DNA of 9,494 nucleotides, taken from contig JAITQQ010000003.1 in NCBI GenBank assembly GCA_031288855.1, positions 1-9,494 of the forward strand. The letters run 5' to 3'. The notes beneath the pieces were generated by a model. That model ran no database searches. It was not told the origin of the DNA and saw only the letters and a list, made by a program, of their open reading frames with translations. A program made the position numbers and the translations under genes. Origin of the DNA: Prevotellaceae bacterium. GTDB lineage: Bacteria; Bacteroidota; Bacteroidia; Bacteroidales; UBA932. Shown here piece by piece: positions 1 to 7,496 of the stretch (position 1 is its first letter; each line of letters opens with the position of its first letter).

Positions 1-104
1 TGACTTTGAATTATTTTTTCACCGGAAAGTCGATTTATTAACTCATGGTTCTATCCGCAATCCTTTTTTGCGCCGGAGCATAGACTCCCAAAAAGTTTTG
101 ATTT

Positions 105-2102
105 ATGATGGAACGAAGCCCCATAATGAATGAACTGAACTTTTGGGAAAACGATGCGTGGCTTGAGCCGTATAAGCACGTGATTGCGCGGCGCCACGAG
201 CGGGCGCTCATCAGAGAACGCGAACTGAGTGGCGGCCATGCCTCGCTGACCGATGCGGCTAACGGACACTTGTATTATGGGCTGCACCGCACCGCCGATG
301 GTTGGGTATTTCGCGAATGGGCGCCGGGCGCTTCCGCCGTTTATCTGCTTGGTGAATGTAACAATTGGCGCAAATCGCCCGAATATGCGCTCCAACCCAT
401 AGGTAACGGCAATTGGGAAATCAATTTTCCGGCCGGAATATTAGCGCATGGCATGTTTTACAAACTGATGGTGGAATGGGAAGGAGGAAGCGGCTTACGG
501 CTTCCCGCCTACACCACGCGCGCCACGCAAGACGAAAGCACAAAACTTTTTGCAGCGCAGGTATGGCATCCGGAGAAACCCTACGGATGGAAATATCCGA
601 AGCCTGCGAAAGTACAAAACCCACTCATCTATGAAGCGCATATCGGCATGAGCGGCGAGGAAGAACGCGTGGCCACGTACAACGAATTTCGCAAAAACGT
701 GTTGCCTTGTGTGCTCCGGTTAGGCTACAACACCTTGCAGCTTATGGCCGTTCAGGAGCATCCTTACTACGGCTCTTTCGGGTATCAGGTGTCGAATTTC
801 TTTGCCGCGAGCTCGCGGTTCGGCACGCCCGACGAGTTGAAGCAACTCATTGACGAAGCCCACAAACACGGCCTTGCAGTGGTGCTCGACCTTGTCCATT
901 CACATGCGGTGCTCAACGAAGAAGAAGGGTTGAGCCGCTTCGATGGCACGTACACCCAATATTTTCACGAAGGACAACACCCCTTGTGGAACTCGCGGTG
1001 CTTTGATTACGGAAAAGATGAAGTGTTGCATTTTCTCTTATCGAACTGCAAATTCTGGATGGAAGAATACCGGTTTGACGGGTTTCGCTTCGACGGCGTG
1101 ACCAGCATGATGTACCTCGACCACGGCGCAGGGCGGGCGTTTACCGACTATTCGATGTATTTCGACGGCGGGCAGGATGAAGACGCCATTACTTACCTTA
1201 CGTTGGCCAACCGGCTTGTACACCAACTCAGCGACACGGCCATCACCATTGCCGAAGATGTGAGCGGCATGCCCGGACTGGCCGCCCCCATTGACGGCGG
1301 CGGCATGGGCTTTGATTTCAGACTGAGCATGGGCGTGGCCGATTACTGGATTAAACTCCTCAAAGAACAAACCGACGAACAATGGAGCGTGGGGCAACTG
1401 CTCTACGAACTAACCAACAAGCGCCGCGATGAACACACGATAAGCTACGCCGAGTCGCACGACCAGGCGATGGTGGGCGACAAGACCATTGCCTTCCGGC
1501 TTATGGACAAGGAAATGTATTATTCCATGAACCGGTCGCAGCCGCATATTATTATTGAGCGGGGCATGGCCTTGCACAAGATGATACGCCTGCTCACGCT
1601 GTCCACCGCCGGCGACGGATATCTCAATTTTATGGGAAACGAGTTCGGGCATCCCGAGTGGATAGATTTTCCGCGCGAAGGCAACGGATGGAGCTACAAG
1701 TATGCCCGCCGCCAGTGGCATCTGGTAGACGACGCCAATCTTCGCTACCAATATCTCGCCGCGTTCGACAAGGCCATGATACACCTTGCATGTAACGAAA
1801 ATTTCCTTGTACACCCTTTGCAAACCCTTGTGCAGCACGAAAGCGACCACGTATTAATTTTCAGCCGGGGCGGATTGGTCTTTGCATTTAACTTTCATCC
1901 TGAAAAATCATTTACCGATTACCGGTTTGAAACAGCCGCCGGAAAATATGCAACCATTCTCGATAGCGACGCAAAGCCATTCAACGGCTTCGCACGTGTG
2001 AACAGCGATGTAGCGCATTTCACGCTGCACGAAAACGGAAAAAATTATCTGCAAATATACTTGCCCAACCGCACCGCCCTGATTTTAAAACAGCGCTCAT
2101 AG
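105..2102 (+). CDS. glgB: 1,4-alpha-glucan branching enzyme, eukaryote-like GH13 type
   Basis: Cytoplasmic enzyme that cleaves an alpha-1,4 glucan chain and re-attaches it through an alpha-1,6 bond, creating glycogen branches. The 665-residue product has a CBM48-like N-terminal module at about 58-128, the segment NPLIYEAHIGMS at 172-183, and then the GH13 barrel. The four GH13 motifs are visible: DLVHSH (Asp262), GFRFDGVTSM (nucleophile Asp330), AEDVSG (acid/base Glu384) and ESHDQ (Asp453). These motifs, and NFMGNEFGHPEW further on, resemble eukaryotic GBE1 (GH13_8) more than E. coli GlgB. The C-terminal beta domain follows, so the gene looks intact. The start is uncertain: ATG codons lie at 105, 108 and 126, none has a clear Shine-Dalgarno site, and the one at 126 (MNELNFW...) would put the protein start close to the conserved N-terminus. 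It is the first gene of a four-gene same-strand cluster. Confidence 0.95.
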   Translation: MMERSPIMNELNFWENDAWLEPYKHVIARRHERALIRERELSGGHASLTDAANGHLYYGLHRTADGWVFREWAPGASAVYLLGECNNWRKSPEYALQPIGNGNWEINFPAGILAHGMFYKLMVEWEGGSGLRLPAYTTRATQDESTKLFAAQVWHPEKPYGWKYPKPAKVQNPLIYEAHIGMSGEEERVATYNEFRKNVLPCVLRLGYNTLQLMAVQEHPYYGSFGYQVSNFFAASSRFGTPDELKQLIDEAHKHGLAVVLDLVHSHAVLNEEEGLSRFDGTYTQYFHEGQHPLWNSRCFDYGKDEVLHFLLSNCKFWMEEYRFDGFRFDGVTSMMYLDHGAGRAFTDYSMYFDGGQDEDAITYLTLANRLVHQLSDTAITIAEDVSGMPGLAAPIDGGGMGFDFRLSMGVADYWIKLLKEQTDEQWSVGQLLYELTNKRRDEHTISYAESHDQAMVGDKTIAFRLMDKEMYYSMNRSQPHIIIERGMALHKMIRLLTLSTAGDGYLNFMGNEFGHPEWIDFPREGNGWSYKYARRQWHLVDDANLRYQYLAAFDKAMIHLACNENFLVHPLQTLVQHESDHVLIFSRGGLVFAFNFHPEKSFTDYRFETAAGKYATILDSDAKPFNGFARVNSDVAHFTLHENGKNYLQIYLPNRTALILKQRS

Positions 2103-2121
2103 CATTTTTTTGTTGATAAAT

Positions 2122-2153
2122 TTTGTTTAAATGAAAATAAAATAATAACTTGC
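2122..2153 (+). promoter_or_regulatory. possible internal Bacteroidota-type promoter
   Basis: The AT-rich 76-nt gap between the branching and debranching genes contains TTTG (2122-2125), 20 nt, then TAACTTGC (2146-2153). The Bacteroides consensus is TTTG, 19-21 nt, then TAnnTTTG. Spacing and the -33 element fit, but the -7 element matches only four of its six fixed bases. If used, it would let the last three genes of the cluster be transcribed apart from the branching enzyme. AT-rich DNA gives such partial matches by chance. Confidence 0.3.
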
Positions 2154-2178
2154 GTTTTTATTTTTCAACACAGGAGTT

Positions 2179-4122
2179 ATGGCTTACTTGAAATTTAATA
2201 AGGCAGAGTTAGTAAACTTAGAATACTCCCTCCGGCGTGAAATGCTTGCTACCAACCGTGCGGGCGGGTATATTAACACCACCATCGTAGGCTGTAATAC
2301 CCGCAAATATCATGGATTATTGGTAGTGCCTATTGATGAATTTCAGGGGGACAAGCACGTGTTGCTCTCTTCTATTGATGAAACAATTATTCAACACGGA
2401 CAACCTTTTAACTTGGGCATTCATCGCTATCCGGGCGTCTATGAACCGCGCGGGCATAAATATATTATCGATTTTGCCTACGAGCCGATTGCTACCATCA
2501 CATACCGCGTGGGCGGCGTGATTTTCAAGAAAGAGTTGATGCTGGTGCATAACGAAGACCAACTGCTAATCCGCTATACGTTGGTTGACGCCCACTCCCC
2601 TACTGTAGTCCGCCTGAAGCCTTATCTGGCTTACCGCAATGCGCATCAGTTGACGAAAGCGAACATGACCGCCAACACGCAACTCGCCAATATACCCGGC
2701 GGATTCAAATCGAAACTCTACAACGGCTTTCCCACGTTACACCTGCAAGTGAACAAGCATGCCGAACTCATCGCCAATCCCGACTGGTACTACAACATTC
2801 AATATATGGACGAAGTGCGGCGCGGCTATGAATCGACCGAAGACCTTTTCGTGCCGGGCTATTTCGAGTTTTCCATGAAGAAAGGCGAAAGCGTTATTTT
2901 GTCGGCAGGGGTCAAGGAAGCCAATCCGGGGTCGCTGAAAACGCAGTTCACAAAAGCGCTGTCCATACGCCCGCCGCGCGACAGCTACATCCATTGCCTG
3001 AAAAATTCGGCCGACCAGTTTATTTCGCATCGTCAAAAACACACTGAGGTGGTGGCGGGATTTCCTTTCTACGGCGCACAAAGCCGCGATACGCTGGTGT
3101 CGCTGCCGGGCCTTACGCTGGCGGCCAACTACGACCCGAAGACGTGCAAAATCGTGCTCGACTCCATGTCGAAAGAATTGAACAACGGCCGCTTTATCGA
3201 TGTGGACAAAGTCCACGACGGATTCAGTTATCCGGTAGATTCCCCGCTGTGGTATTTCTGGACACTTCAACAATATGCGCTTGCCGTGCCCGACGCCAAA
3301 GTGTGGGCGCTGTATGGCAAAAAAATGAAATCGGTGTTGCAGGCCTATGCACAAGGCGGCATACCCGATGTGAAGATGCACGACAACGGATTGATATGGG
3401 CCGAAGAAAACGGCAAGCCGGTAACCTGGATGAACGCTGTGGTGCAAGGCAAACCGGTAGTGCCCCGCTCGGGTTATCAAGTTGAAGTAAATGCGTTATG
3501 GTATAACGCCGTGTGCTACGCCATTGAACTTGCCAAAGCGCATAAGGAAACCAAATTTGTAAAAGAATGGACAGCCGTTCGTGAAAAAATAGCGCAAAAC
3601 TTTTTACCGGTATTTTGGTCTGATGAGCGCAAACATTTGGCCGATTACGTCGGCGCTGAAGGACAAAATATTTCTACGCGCCCCAACCAATTGTTCGCGT
3701 GTGCGCTTCCATACAGCCCGCTGCCCGACGAGGTAAAACAAAAAGTGCTTTCGGAAATAGAGCGACAACTGCTTACGCCGAAAGGCATCCGCACGCTGTC
3801 GCCGAAAAACCCGCTTTACAAGGGGCGTTACGAGGGCAACCAAATTGCCCGCTTTGAGGCGCAGCATCAGGGTACGGCGTATCCATGGCTGTTGTCGTTT
3901 TATATCGAAGCCAATTTGCGGCTGCATGGAAAAAGTTTTATTTCCACCGCCAAGGAATTGGCAATGGGGTTTGAAGAAGACATGAGCATGCACGGATTGT
4001 GCGCCATCCCCGAGCTTTATCACGGAGACCCGCCGCACTCGCCACACGGCAGCATTTCACAGGCGTGGAGCGTGGCAGGAATATTACGAAGCATACAACT
4101 AATCGAGCAATATGAAAAATAA
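2179..4122 (+). CDS. glycogen debranching enzyme (amylo-alpha-1,6-glucosidase, GH133/GDE_C type)
   Basis: Hydrolyses alpha-1,6-linked glucose at glycogen branch points, in the cytoplasm. The 647-residue product has an N-terminal GDE_N-like beta domain (about 12-240, starting near NRAGGYINTT and TRKYHGLL) and an (alpha/alpha)6 GDE_C domain (about 280-645). Visible family motifs are RDTLVSLPGL (Arg303-Asp304; compare GRDT in the family), WMNAVVQGKPVVPRSG, VEVNALWYNA, RPNQLFA, HQGTAYPWL, and GLCAIPELYHG followed by QAWSVAGILR. Asp304 and Glu612 are my candidates for the catalytic acids by position in the motifs. There is no transferase domain of the long eukaryotic debranching enzyme, as is usual for bacterial and archaeal short forms. 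AGGAG lies only 2 nt before the ATG, too close for a standard Shine-Dalgarno site. The next gene begins 6 nt after the stop, so the two are almost certainly cotranscribed. Confidence 0.93.
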   Translation: MAYLKFNKAELVNLEYSLRREMLATNRAGGYINTTIVGCNTRKYHGLLVVPIDEFQGDKHVLLSSIDETIIQHGQPFNLGIHRYPGVYEPRGHKYIIDFAYEPIATITYRVGGVIFKKELMLVHNEDQLLIRYTLVDAHSPTVVRLKPYLAYRNAHQLTKANMTANTQLANIPGGFKSKLYNGFPTLHLQVNKHAELIANPDWYYNIQYMDEVRRGYESTEDLFVPGYFEFSMKKGESVILSAGVKEANPGSLKTQFTKALSIRPPRDSYIHCLKNSADQFISHRQKHTEVVAGFPFYGAQSRDTLVSLPGLTLAANYDPKTCKIVLDSMSKELNNGRFIDVDKVHDGFSYPVDSPLWYFWTLQQYALAVPDAKVWALYGKKMKSVLQAYAQGGIPDVKMHDNGLIWAEENGKPVTWMNAVVQGKPVVPRSGYQVEVNALWYNAVCYAIELAKAHKETKFVKEWTAVREKIAQNFLPVFWSDERKHLADYVGAEGQNISTRPNQLFACALPYSPLPDEVKQKVLSEIERQLLTPKGIRTLSPKNPLYKGRYEGNQIARFEAQHQGTAYPWLLSFYIEANLRLHGKSFISTAKELAMGFEEDMSMHGLCAIPELYHGDPPHSPHGSISQAWSVAGILRSIQLIEQYEK

Positions 4123-4128
4123 ATTGAT

Positions 4129-5433
4129 ATGAAAGTATTAATGTTCGGATGGGAATTCCCTCCGCATATTGCCGGAGGATTAGGCACGGCCTGCTACGTC
4201 CTCACGAAAGGTTTGGCCAAAAATGAAGTGGAGATACTGTTTGTGATGCCCCGCGCTTCGGGCGATGAAGACGAATCGGCTGTGCGGATACTTAATGCGA
4301 GCGACATTGAACTGTTCGCCGAAGCACAGGAGTTCGAAGCATTCTGGAAGCGCGTCAATTTTTTTGAAATCGGGTCGAACCTCATTCCCTACCTCGCGCC
4401 GGAAGAATTTGAAGCGCTCGTGAACTATAATATTAAAGGTACACGAAACAAAAATCAATTTATCGGCTTCGGGCAGAAGTACAACTTTTCGGGAAAGTAT
4501 GGCGCTAACCTTTTGGAAGAAGTGGCGCGTTATGCTTTGGTGGCAGCGTCGGTGGCGCTGCGCGAACAGTTTGATGTGATTCATGCCCACGACTGGCTTA
4601 CTTACATTGCCGGTATTGTGGCGAAAAAAATATCGGGCAAGCCGCTGGTGATACATGTCCACGCTACCGAATTCGACCGCAGCGGCGAAAATATCAACCA
4701 ACAGGTGTATGACATTGAACGCTGGGGAATGTTGGAAGCCGACAAGGTTATCACGGTGAGCAACCTCACCCGCAACATCGTCATCAACCGTTACGGAATA
4801 ACTTCGGAAAAAGTGATTACGGTACACAACGCCGTCGATTTTCAGGGATACTCGGCGGTGAATGTAACGCGCGGCATAACCGACAAAGTGGTCACGTTCC
4901 TTGGGCGCATCACTTATCAGAAGGGGCCGGAATACTTTATCGAGGCGGCGGCCAAAGTGCTGAAAAGTTACCCCAACGTGCGTTTTGTGATGGCCGGAAG
5001 CGGCGACATGTTCAACCGGTCTATCCGCCGGGTGGCGCGACTGGGCATTGCCCCGCGATTTCATTTCACCGGTTTCCTGCAAGGCGCAGACGTGCAGCGG
5101 ATGTTCGCCTACAGCGACGTGTATGTGATGCCTTCGGTGTCAGAACCCTTCGGCATTTCCCCGCTCGAGGCCATGCGCTCCAATGTGCCCACCATTATTT
5201 CAAAACAATCGGGCGTGGCCGAAGTACTAAAACACGCCATCAAGGTTGACTTTTGGGATGTGAATGCGCTCGCCGACGCCATTCACGGCCTGCTGGCCTA
5301 CCCCGCGCTCTCGAAAATGGCGGTGCGCTGCGGCCTCGAAGAAGTTAACGCGCTCAAATGGGACAACGCGGCATTCTACGTGAAGAGAGTATATGAATCG
5401 GCAGTGACCAGGCAACCCTACTGCAATGATTAA
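4129..5433 (+). CDS. GT4-fold glycosyltransferase, probable glycogen synthase-like enzyme
   Basis: GT-B retaining glycosyltransferase of 434 residues, probably adding glucose from a nucleotide sugar to the growing alpha-glucan. The N-terminus (MKVLMFGWEFPPHIAGGLG, with GGLG at 16-19) resembles the acceptor/nucleotide loop of starch and glycogen synthases. HAHDWLTY lies in the middle, and TFLGRITYQKGPEYFIEAA starts the C-terminal Rossmann domain. The nucleotide-binding E-x7-E motif is intact: Glu339 in SEPFG and Glu347 in SPLEAM. The donor (UDP- or ADP-glucose) cannot be read from sequence. The location, between a debranching enzyme and a GH57 amylase, argues for storage-glucan synthesis rather than cell-surface polysaccharide. 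Translation starts 6 nt after the upstream stop without a Shine-Dalgarno site, which fits translational coupling. Confidence 0.88.
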   Translation: MKVLMFGWEFPPHIAGGLGTACYVLTKGLAKNEVEILFVMPRASGDEDESAVRILNASDIELFAEAQEFEAFWKRVNFFEIGSNLIPYLAPEEFEALVNYNIKGTRNKNQFIGFGQKYNFSGKYGANLLEEVARYALVAASVALREQFDVIHAHDWLTYIAGIVAKKISGKPLVIHVHATEFDRSGENINQQVYDIERWGMLEADKVITVSNLTRNIVINRYGITSEKVITVHNAVDFQGYSAVNVTRGITDKVVTFLGRITYQKGPEYFIEAAAKVLKSYPNVRFVMAGSGDMFNRSIRRVARLGIAPRFHFTGFLQGADVQRMFAYSDVYVMPSVSEPFGISPLEAMRSNVPTIISKQSGVAEVLKHAIKVDFWDVNALADAIHGLLAYPALSKMAVRCGLEEVNALKWDNAAFYVKRVYESAVTRQPYCND

Positions 5434-5439
5434 AAAATA

Positions 5440-5460
5440 ATACCTATTATATAAAGGTAT
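5440..5460. promoter_or_regulatory. short imperfect palindrome ahead of the GH57 gene
   Basis: ATACCT (5440-5445) and AGGTAT (5455-5460) form 6-bp inverted arms around an AT-rich 9-nt centre, in the 41-nt gap before the GH57 start. It could be an operator, a weak RNA hairpin or chance in AT-rich DNA. No run of T follows, so it is not a terminator. The purine-rich GAAGAAG between it and the ATG may serve as a loose ribosome binding site. Confidence 0.3.
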
Positions 5461-5474
5461 AAAACGAAGAAGCT

Positions 5475-7148
5475 ATGAAAAAAACTTTATGTCTTTATTT
5501 CCAAGTGCACCAACCTTTACGTTTGCGCCAATACCGTTTTTTTGATATCGGGAAAGACCACTACTACTATGATGATTTCGCCAACCGCTCCATCATGCGC
5601 AAAGTGGCCGACCGGTGTTACCTCCCGGCAAACAAACTGATGCTCGACTTGATTAAGGAATACGGCAAGCAATTTAAAATTAGTTTTTCCATTTCCGGAA
5701 CGGCTATCGAGCAATTTGAACAGTTTGCCCCCGAAGTGTTAGACAGCTTTAAGGCGCTGGCCAAAACGGGCGCAGTGGAATTTCTGGCGGAAACCTATTC
5801 CCACTCGCTGGCGTCGCTCAAAAGTCCCGGCGAATTCCGCACGCAGGTGGAAGCGCAAGCGGCATTGGTGAAAAAATATTTCGGGAAGAAACCGGTAACT
5901 TTCCGCAACACCGAATTAATTTACTCCGACGAAATAGGCGCTATGGTGGCCGACATGGGATACGCGGCCATGCTCACCGAAGGCGCGAAGCATATCCTGG
6001 GATGGAAAAGCCCGAATTATCTTTACACGAACGCCGTCAACCCCAAGCTGAAAATCCTCCTGAAAAACTACCGGCTGAGCGACGACATTGCCTTCCGCTT
6101 CTCGAATCGCGGATGGAGCGAATGGCCGCTCACTGTAGAGAAATATGTGGCATGGCTCAACGTGGCCGCAAAGAAAGACGAACTCATCAACCTGTTCATG
6201 GACTATGAAACTTTCGGCGAACATCAAGGCGCCGAAACCGGAATCTTCGCCTTCCTGCGGCATCTTCCTGCGCGCGTGTTCTCTCATTCAAAGTTCGAGT
6301 TCCTTACTCCCGCCGACGTGGTGGCGAAGCACCAACCGGTGGCGCCGCTGCATGTACCGTTTGCCATTTCGTGGGCCGACGAAGAACGCGACCTCAGCGC
6401 ATGGCTCGGAAACGAGCTCCAAAACGAGGCTTTTGAACAATTATACCGCCTCGAACAAAAAATTTATGCACGCAACGAAAAAAATTTATGGCATGATTTC
6501 CGGAATCTTCAAGCCTCCGACCACTTCTATTACATGTGCACCAAATTCTTCTCGGATGGCGCGGTACACAAGTACTTCACGCCATACGACACACCCTACG
6601 AAGCATTCATAAATTACATGAATGTGCTGAGTGATTTTATTACACGTGTTGAAAAACCTGTTGAAAAAGAATTGATAAAAAATAGGAAGTCAACAAAAAA
6701 ATTACTAACATTGCAGTCTGAAACGAAACGTGAAGAAAAAATAAAACGAGAAAAACCAATAACTAAAACAGTAAATACAACTTTTATGAAAAAAACAACT
6801 TTAAGCGCGTTGGCAGCAGAAGGTCCGTTGCCAGGCGTAACAGGTGAAAAACCTGTAAAGAAGGTAGCCGCTAAAAAAGCTGCTCCGAAGAAAAAAGTAG
6901 CCGCTAAAAAAGCTGCTCCGAAGAAAAAGGTAGTCGCTAAAAAAGCTGCTCCGAAGAAAAAGGTAGTCGCTAAAAAAGCTGCTCCGAAGAAAAAGGTAGT
7001 CGCCAAAAAAGCTGCTCCGAAGAAAAAGGTAGTCGCCAAAAAAGCTGCTCCGAAGAAAAAGGTAGTCGCTAAGAAAGCTGCTCCGAAGAAAAAGGTAGTC
7101 GCTAAAAAAGCTGCTCCGAAGAAAAAAGCCGCTCCGAAAAAGAAATAA
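5475..7148 (+). CDS. GH57 alpha-amylase-like enzyme with histone H1/AlgP-like lysine-alanine-proline repeat tail
   Basis: The first ~392 of 557 residues are a GH57 catalytic region acting on alpha-glucans (amylase or 4-alpha-glucanotransferase; sequence alone does not decide). Visible motifs are VHQP (His12), EFLAETYSHSL, FRNTELIYSD (candidate nucleophile Glu147) and DYETFGEHQ (candidate acid/base Asp243). After NYMNVLSDF (380-388) the protein leaves the usual enzyme. Residues 393-463 are a charged Lys/Thr/Glu-rich linker. Residues 464-551 are eight 11-residue units V(A/V)AKKAAPKKK, and 552-557 are AAPKKK. Such Lys/Ala/Pro tails occur in bacterial H1-like and AlgP-type proteins and bind nucleic acids or other polyanions. 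That this tail does so is inference. The frame is open throughout, so this is a true fusion unless the assembly is wrong. An in-frame ATG at 6786 (residue 438) begins MKKTTLSAL and could start a free 120-residue basic protein. It is the last gene of the glucan cluster, followed by a strong terminator. Confidence 0.92.
   Translation: MKKTLCLYFQVHQPLRLRQYRFFDIGKDHYYYDDFANRSIMRKVADRCYLPANKLMLDLIKEYGKQFKISFSISGTAIEQFEQFAPEVLDSFKALAKTGAVEFLAETYSHSLASLKSPGEFRTQVEAQAALVKKYFGKKPVTFRNTELIYSDEIGAMVADMGYAAMLTEGAKHILGWKSPNYLYTNAVNPKLKILLKNYRLSDDIAFRFSNRGWSEWPLTVEKYVAWLNVAAKKDELINLFMDYETFGEHQGAETGIFAFLRHLPARVFSHSKFEFLTPADVVAKHQPVAPLHVPFAISWADEERDLSAWLGNELQNEAFEQLYRLEQKIYARNEKNLWHDFRNLQASDHFYYMCTKFFSDGAVHKYFTPYDTPYEAFINYMNVLSDFITRVEKPVEKELIKNRKSTKKLLTLQSETKREEKIKREKPITKTVNTTFMKKTTLSALAAEGPLPGVTGEKPVKKVAAKKAAPKKKVAAKKAAPKKKVVAKKAAPKKKVVAKKAAPKKKVVAKKAAPKKKVVAKKAAPKKKVVAKKAAPKKKVVAKKAAPKKKAAPKKK
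6864..7127 (+). repeat. eight tandem 33-bp coding repeats
   Basis: Eight in-frame 33-bp units, each encoding V(A/V)AKKAAPKKK. Units 1-2 read GTAGCC at the start and units 3-8 read GTAGTC. The rest differs only at a few synonymous sites: GCT or GCC for the third residue, one AAG in unit 7, and the last AAA or AAG of the unit. Near-identity at the DNA level points to recent duplication by slippage or unequal crossing-over, so copy number probably varies between strains. Short reads could collapse the array. Confidence 0.97.
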
Positions 7149-7162
7149 GGCCCGGCGATTCG

Positions 7163-7210
7163 AAAACAATAAAGGCTATCCATTGAGGGTAGCCTTTATT
7201 GTTTTGCTTT
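7163..7210 (+). terminator. strong intrinsic terminator of the glycogen gene cluster
   Basis: A perfect 16-bp inverted repeat, with AAAACAATAAAGGCTA (7163-7178) matching its reverse complement at 7190-7205. It extends inward by three pairs including one G-U to a 5-nt loop ATTGA. The right side ends in TTGTTTT and is followed by TTGCTTTTT. It lies 14 nt after the GH57 stop codon. Because the left side of the stem is A-rich, it may also stop transcription from the opposite direction. Confidence 0.92.
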
Positions 7211-7237
7211 TTCAGAATTCTTTTCTATCTTTGTTTT

Positions 7238-7260
7238 TGATTTGACTAGTTCAGTCAAAT
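7238..7260 (+). repeat. left arm of 23-bp perfect inverted repeat
   Basis: This 23-bp sequence is exactly the reverse complement of 7450-7472. It contains its own hyphenated palindrome ATTTGACT-AGTTC-AGTCAAAT (7240-7260), the kind of dyad bound by a dimeric recombinase, transposase or regulator. Confidence 0.95.
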
Positions 7261-7449
7261 TTCCCCTTTTATATCCAAGATTAAAAATCATCAAAAGTTT
7301 CGTTGTATCAGCACAGTATGCAAGGTTTGTGTTGGCGTCGTCACTGTTACAAAGGGTAATATTCTTCCCCTTTTTTCCCCTAATTCTTCCCCCCACTGTT
7401 TTCCGGCTATAGCGAGTAGCCTCATTCTACGCGCTTTCTTATTTTATCG

Positions 7450-7472
7450 ATTTGACTGAACTAGTCAAATCA
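7450..7472 (-). repeat. right arm of 23-bp perfect inverted repeat
   Basis: Exact reverse complement of 7238-7260. Its 5-nt palindrome centre, GAACT, is the complement of the AGTTC in the left arm, so the two arms are the same site in opposite orientation rather than two independent palindromes. It ends 24 nt before the HU-HIG start codon, where it may influence that gene's expression. Confidence 0.95.
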
Positions 7473-7496
7473 GATAATAACTTAAACTTTTAGATT

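Larger units (their letters stand above)
7149..7496. other. 348-nt gene-free region: terminator plus inverted-repeat-bounded segment
   Basis: No convincing gene is present. From left to right it contains the operon terminator (7163-7210), the left arm of a 23-bp inverted repeat, a 189-bp spacer, the right arm, and 24 nt leading to the HU-HIG start. The spacer includes a pyrimidine-rich tract (about 7361-7394) with TTCTTCCCC twice. I found no good TTTG / TAnnTTTG promoter in the spacer on either strand. A loose candidate is TTTG at 7451-7454 in the right arm with TAATAACT at 7475, 20 nt apart, but its -7 part is poor. A 66-codon minus-strand frame (7196-7396) runs through the terminator and left arm and is unlikely to be a gene. 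Confidence 0.8.

Noticed and set aside
1..104. Promoter for the branching enzyme gene
   Set aside because: TTTG occurs at 5-8, but no TAnnTTTG element lies at a suitable distance, and nothing else in this stretch stands out.
4180..5082. 300-codon minus-strand frame opposite the GT4 gene
   Set aside because: It is antisense to a gene with clear GT4 motifs; its product is Arg/His-rich without domain features, as expected of a shadow frame.
6864..7127. Regular repeats resembling a CRISPR array
   Set aside because: The 33-bp units are directly adjacent with no unique spacers and encode an in-frame peptide repeat, so this is a coding tandem repeat.
6614..7183. Long minus-strand open frames over the repeat region (Phe/Leu-rich products)
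   Set aside because: They are mirror images of the Lys/Ala repeat codons on the plus strand. One runs into the terminator hairpin, and the products have no recognisable domain.
7196..7396. 66-codon minus-strand frame in the intergenic region
   Set aside because: It overlaps the terminator stem and the left inverted-repeat arm, has no recognisable family and no clear start signals.
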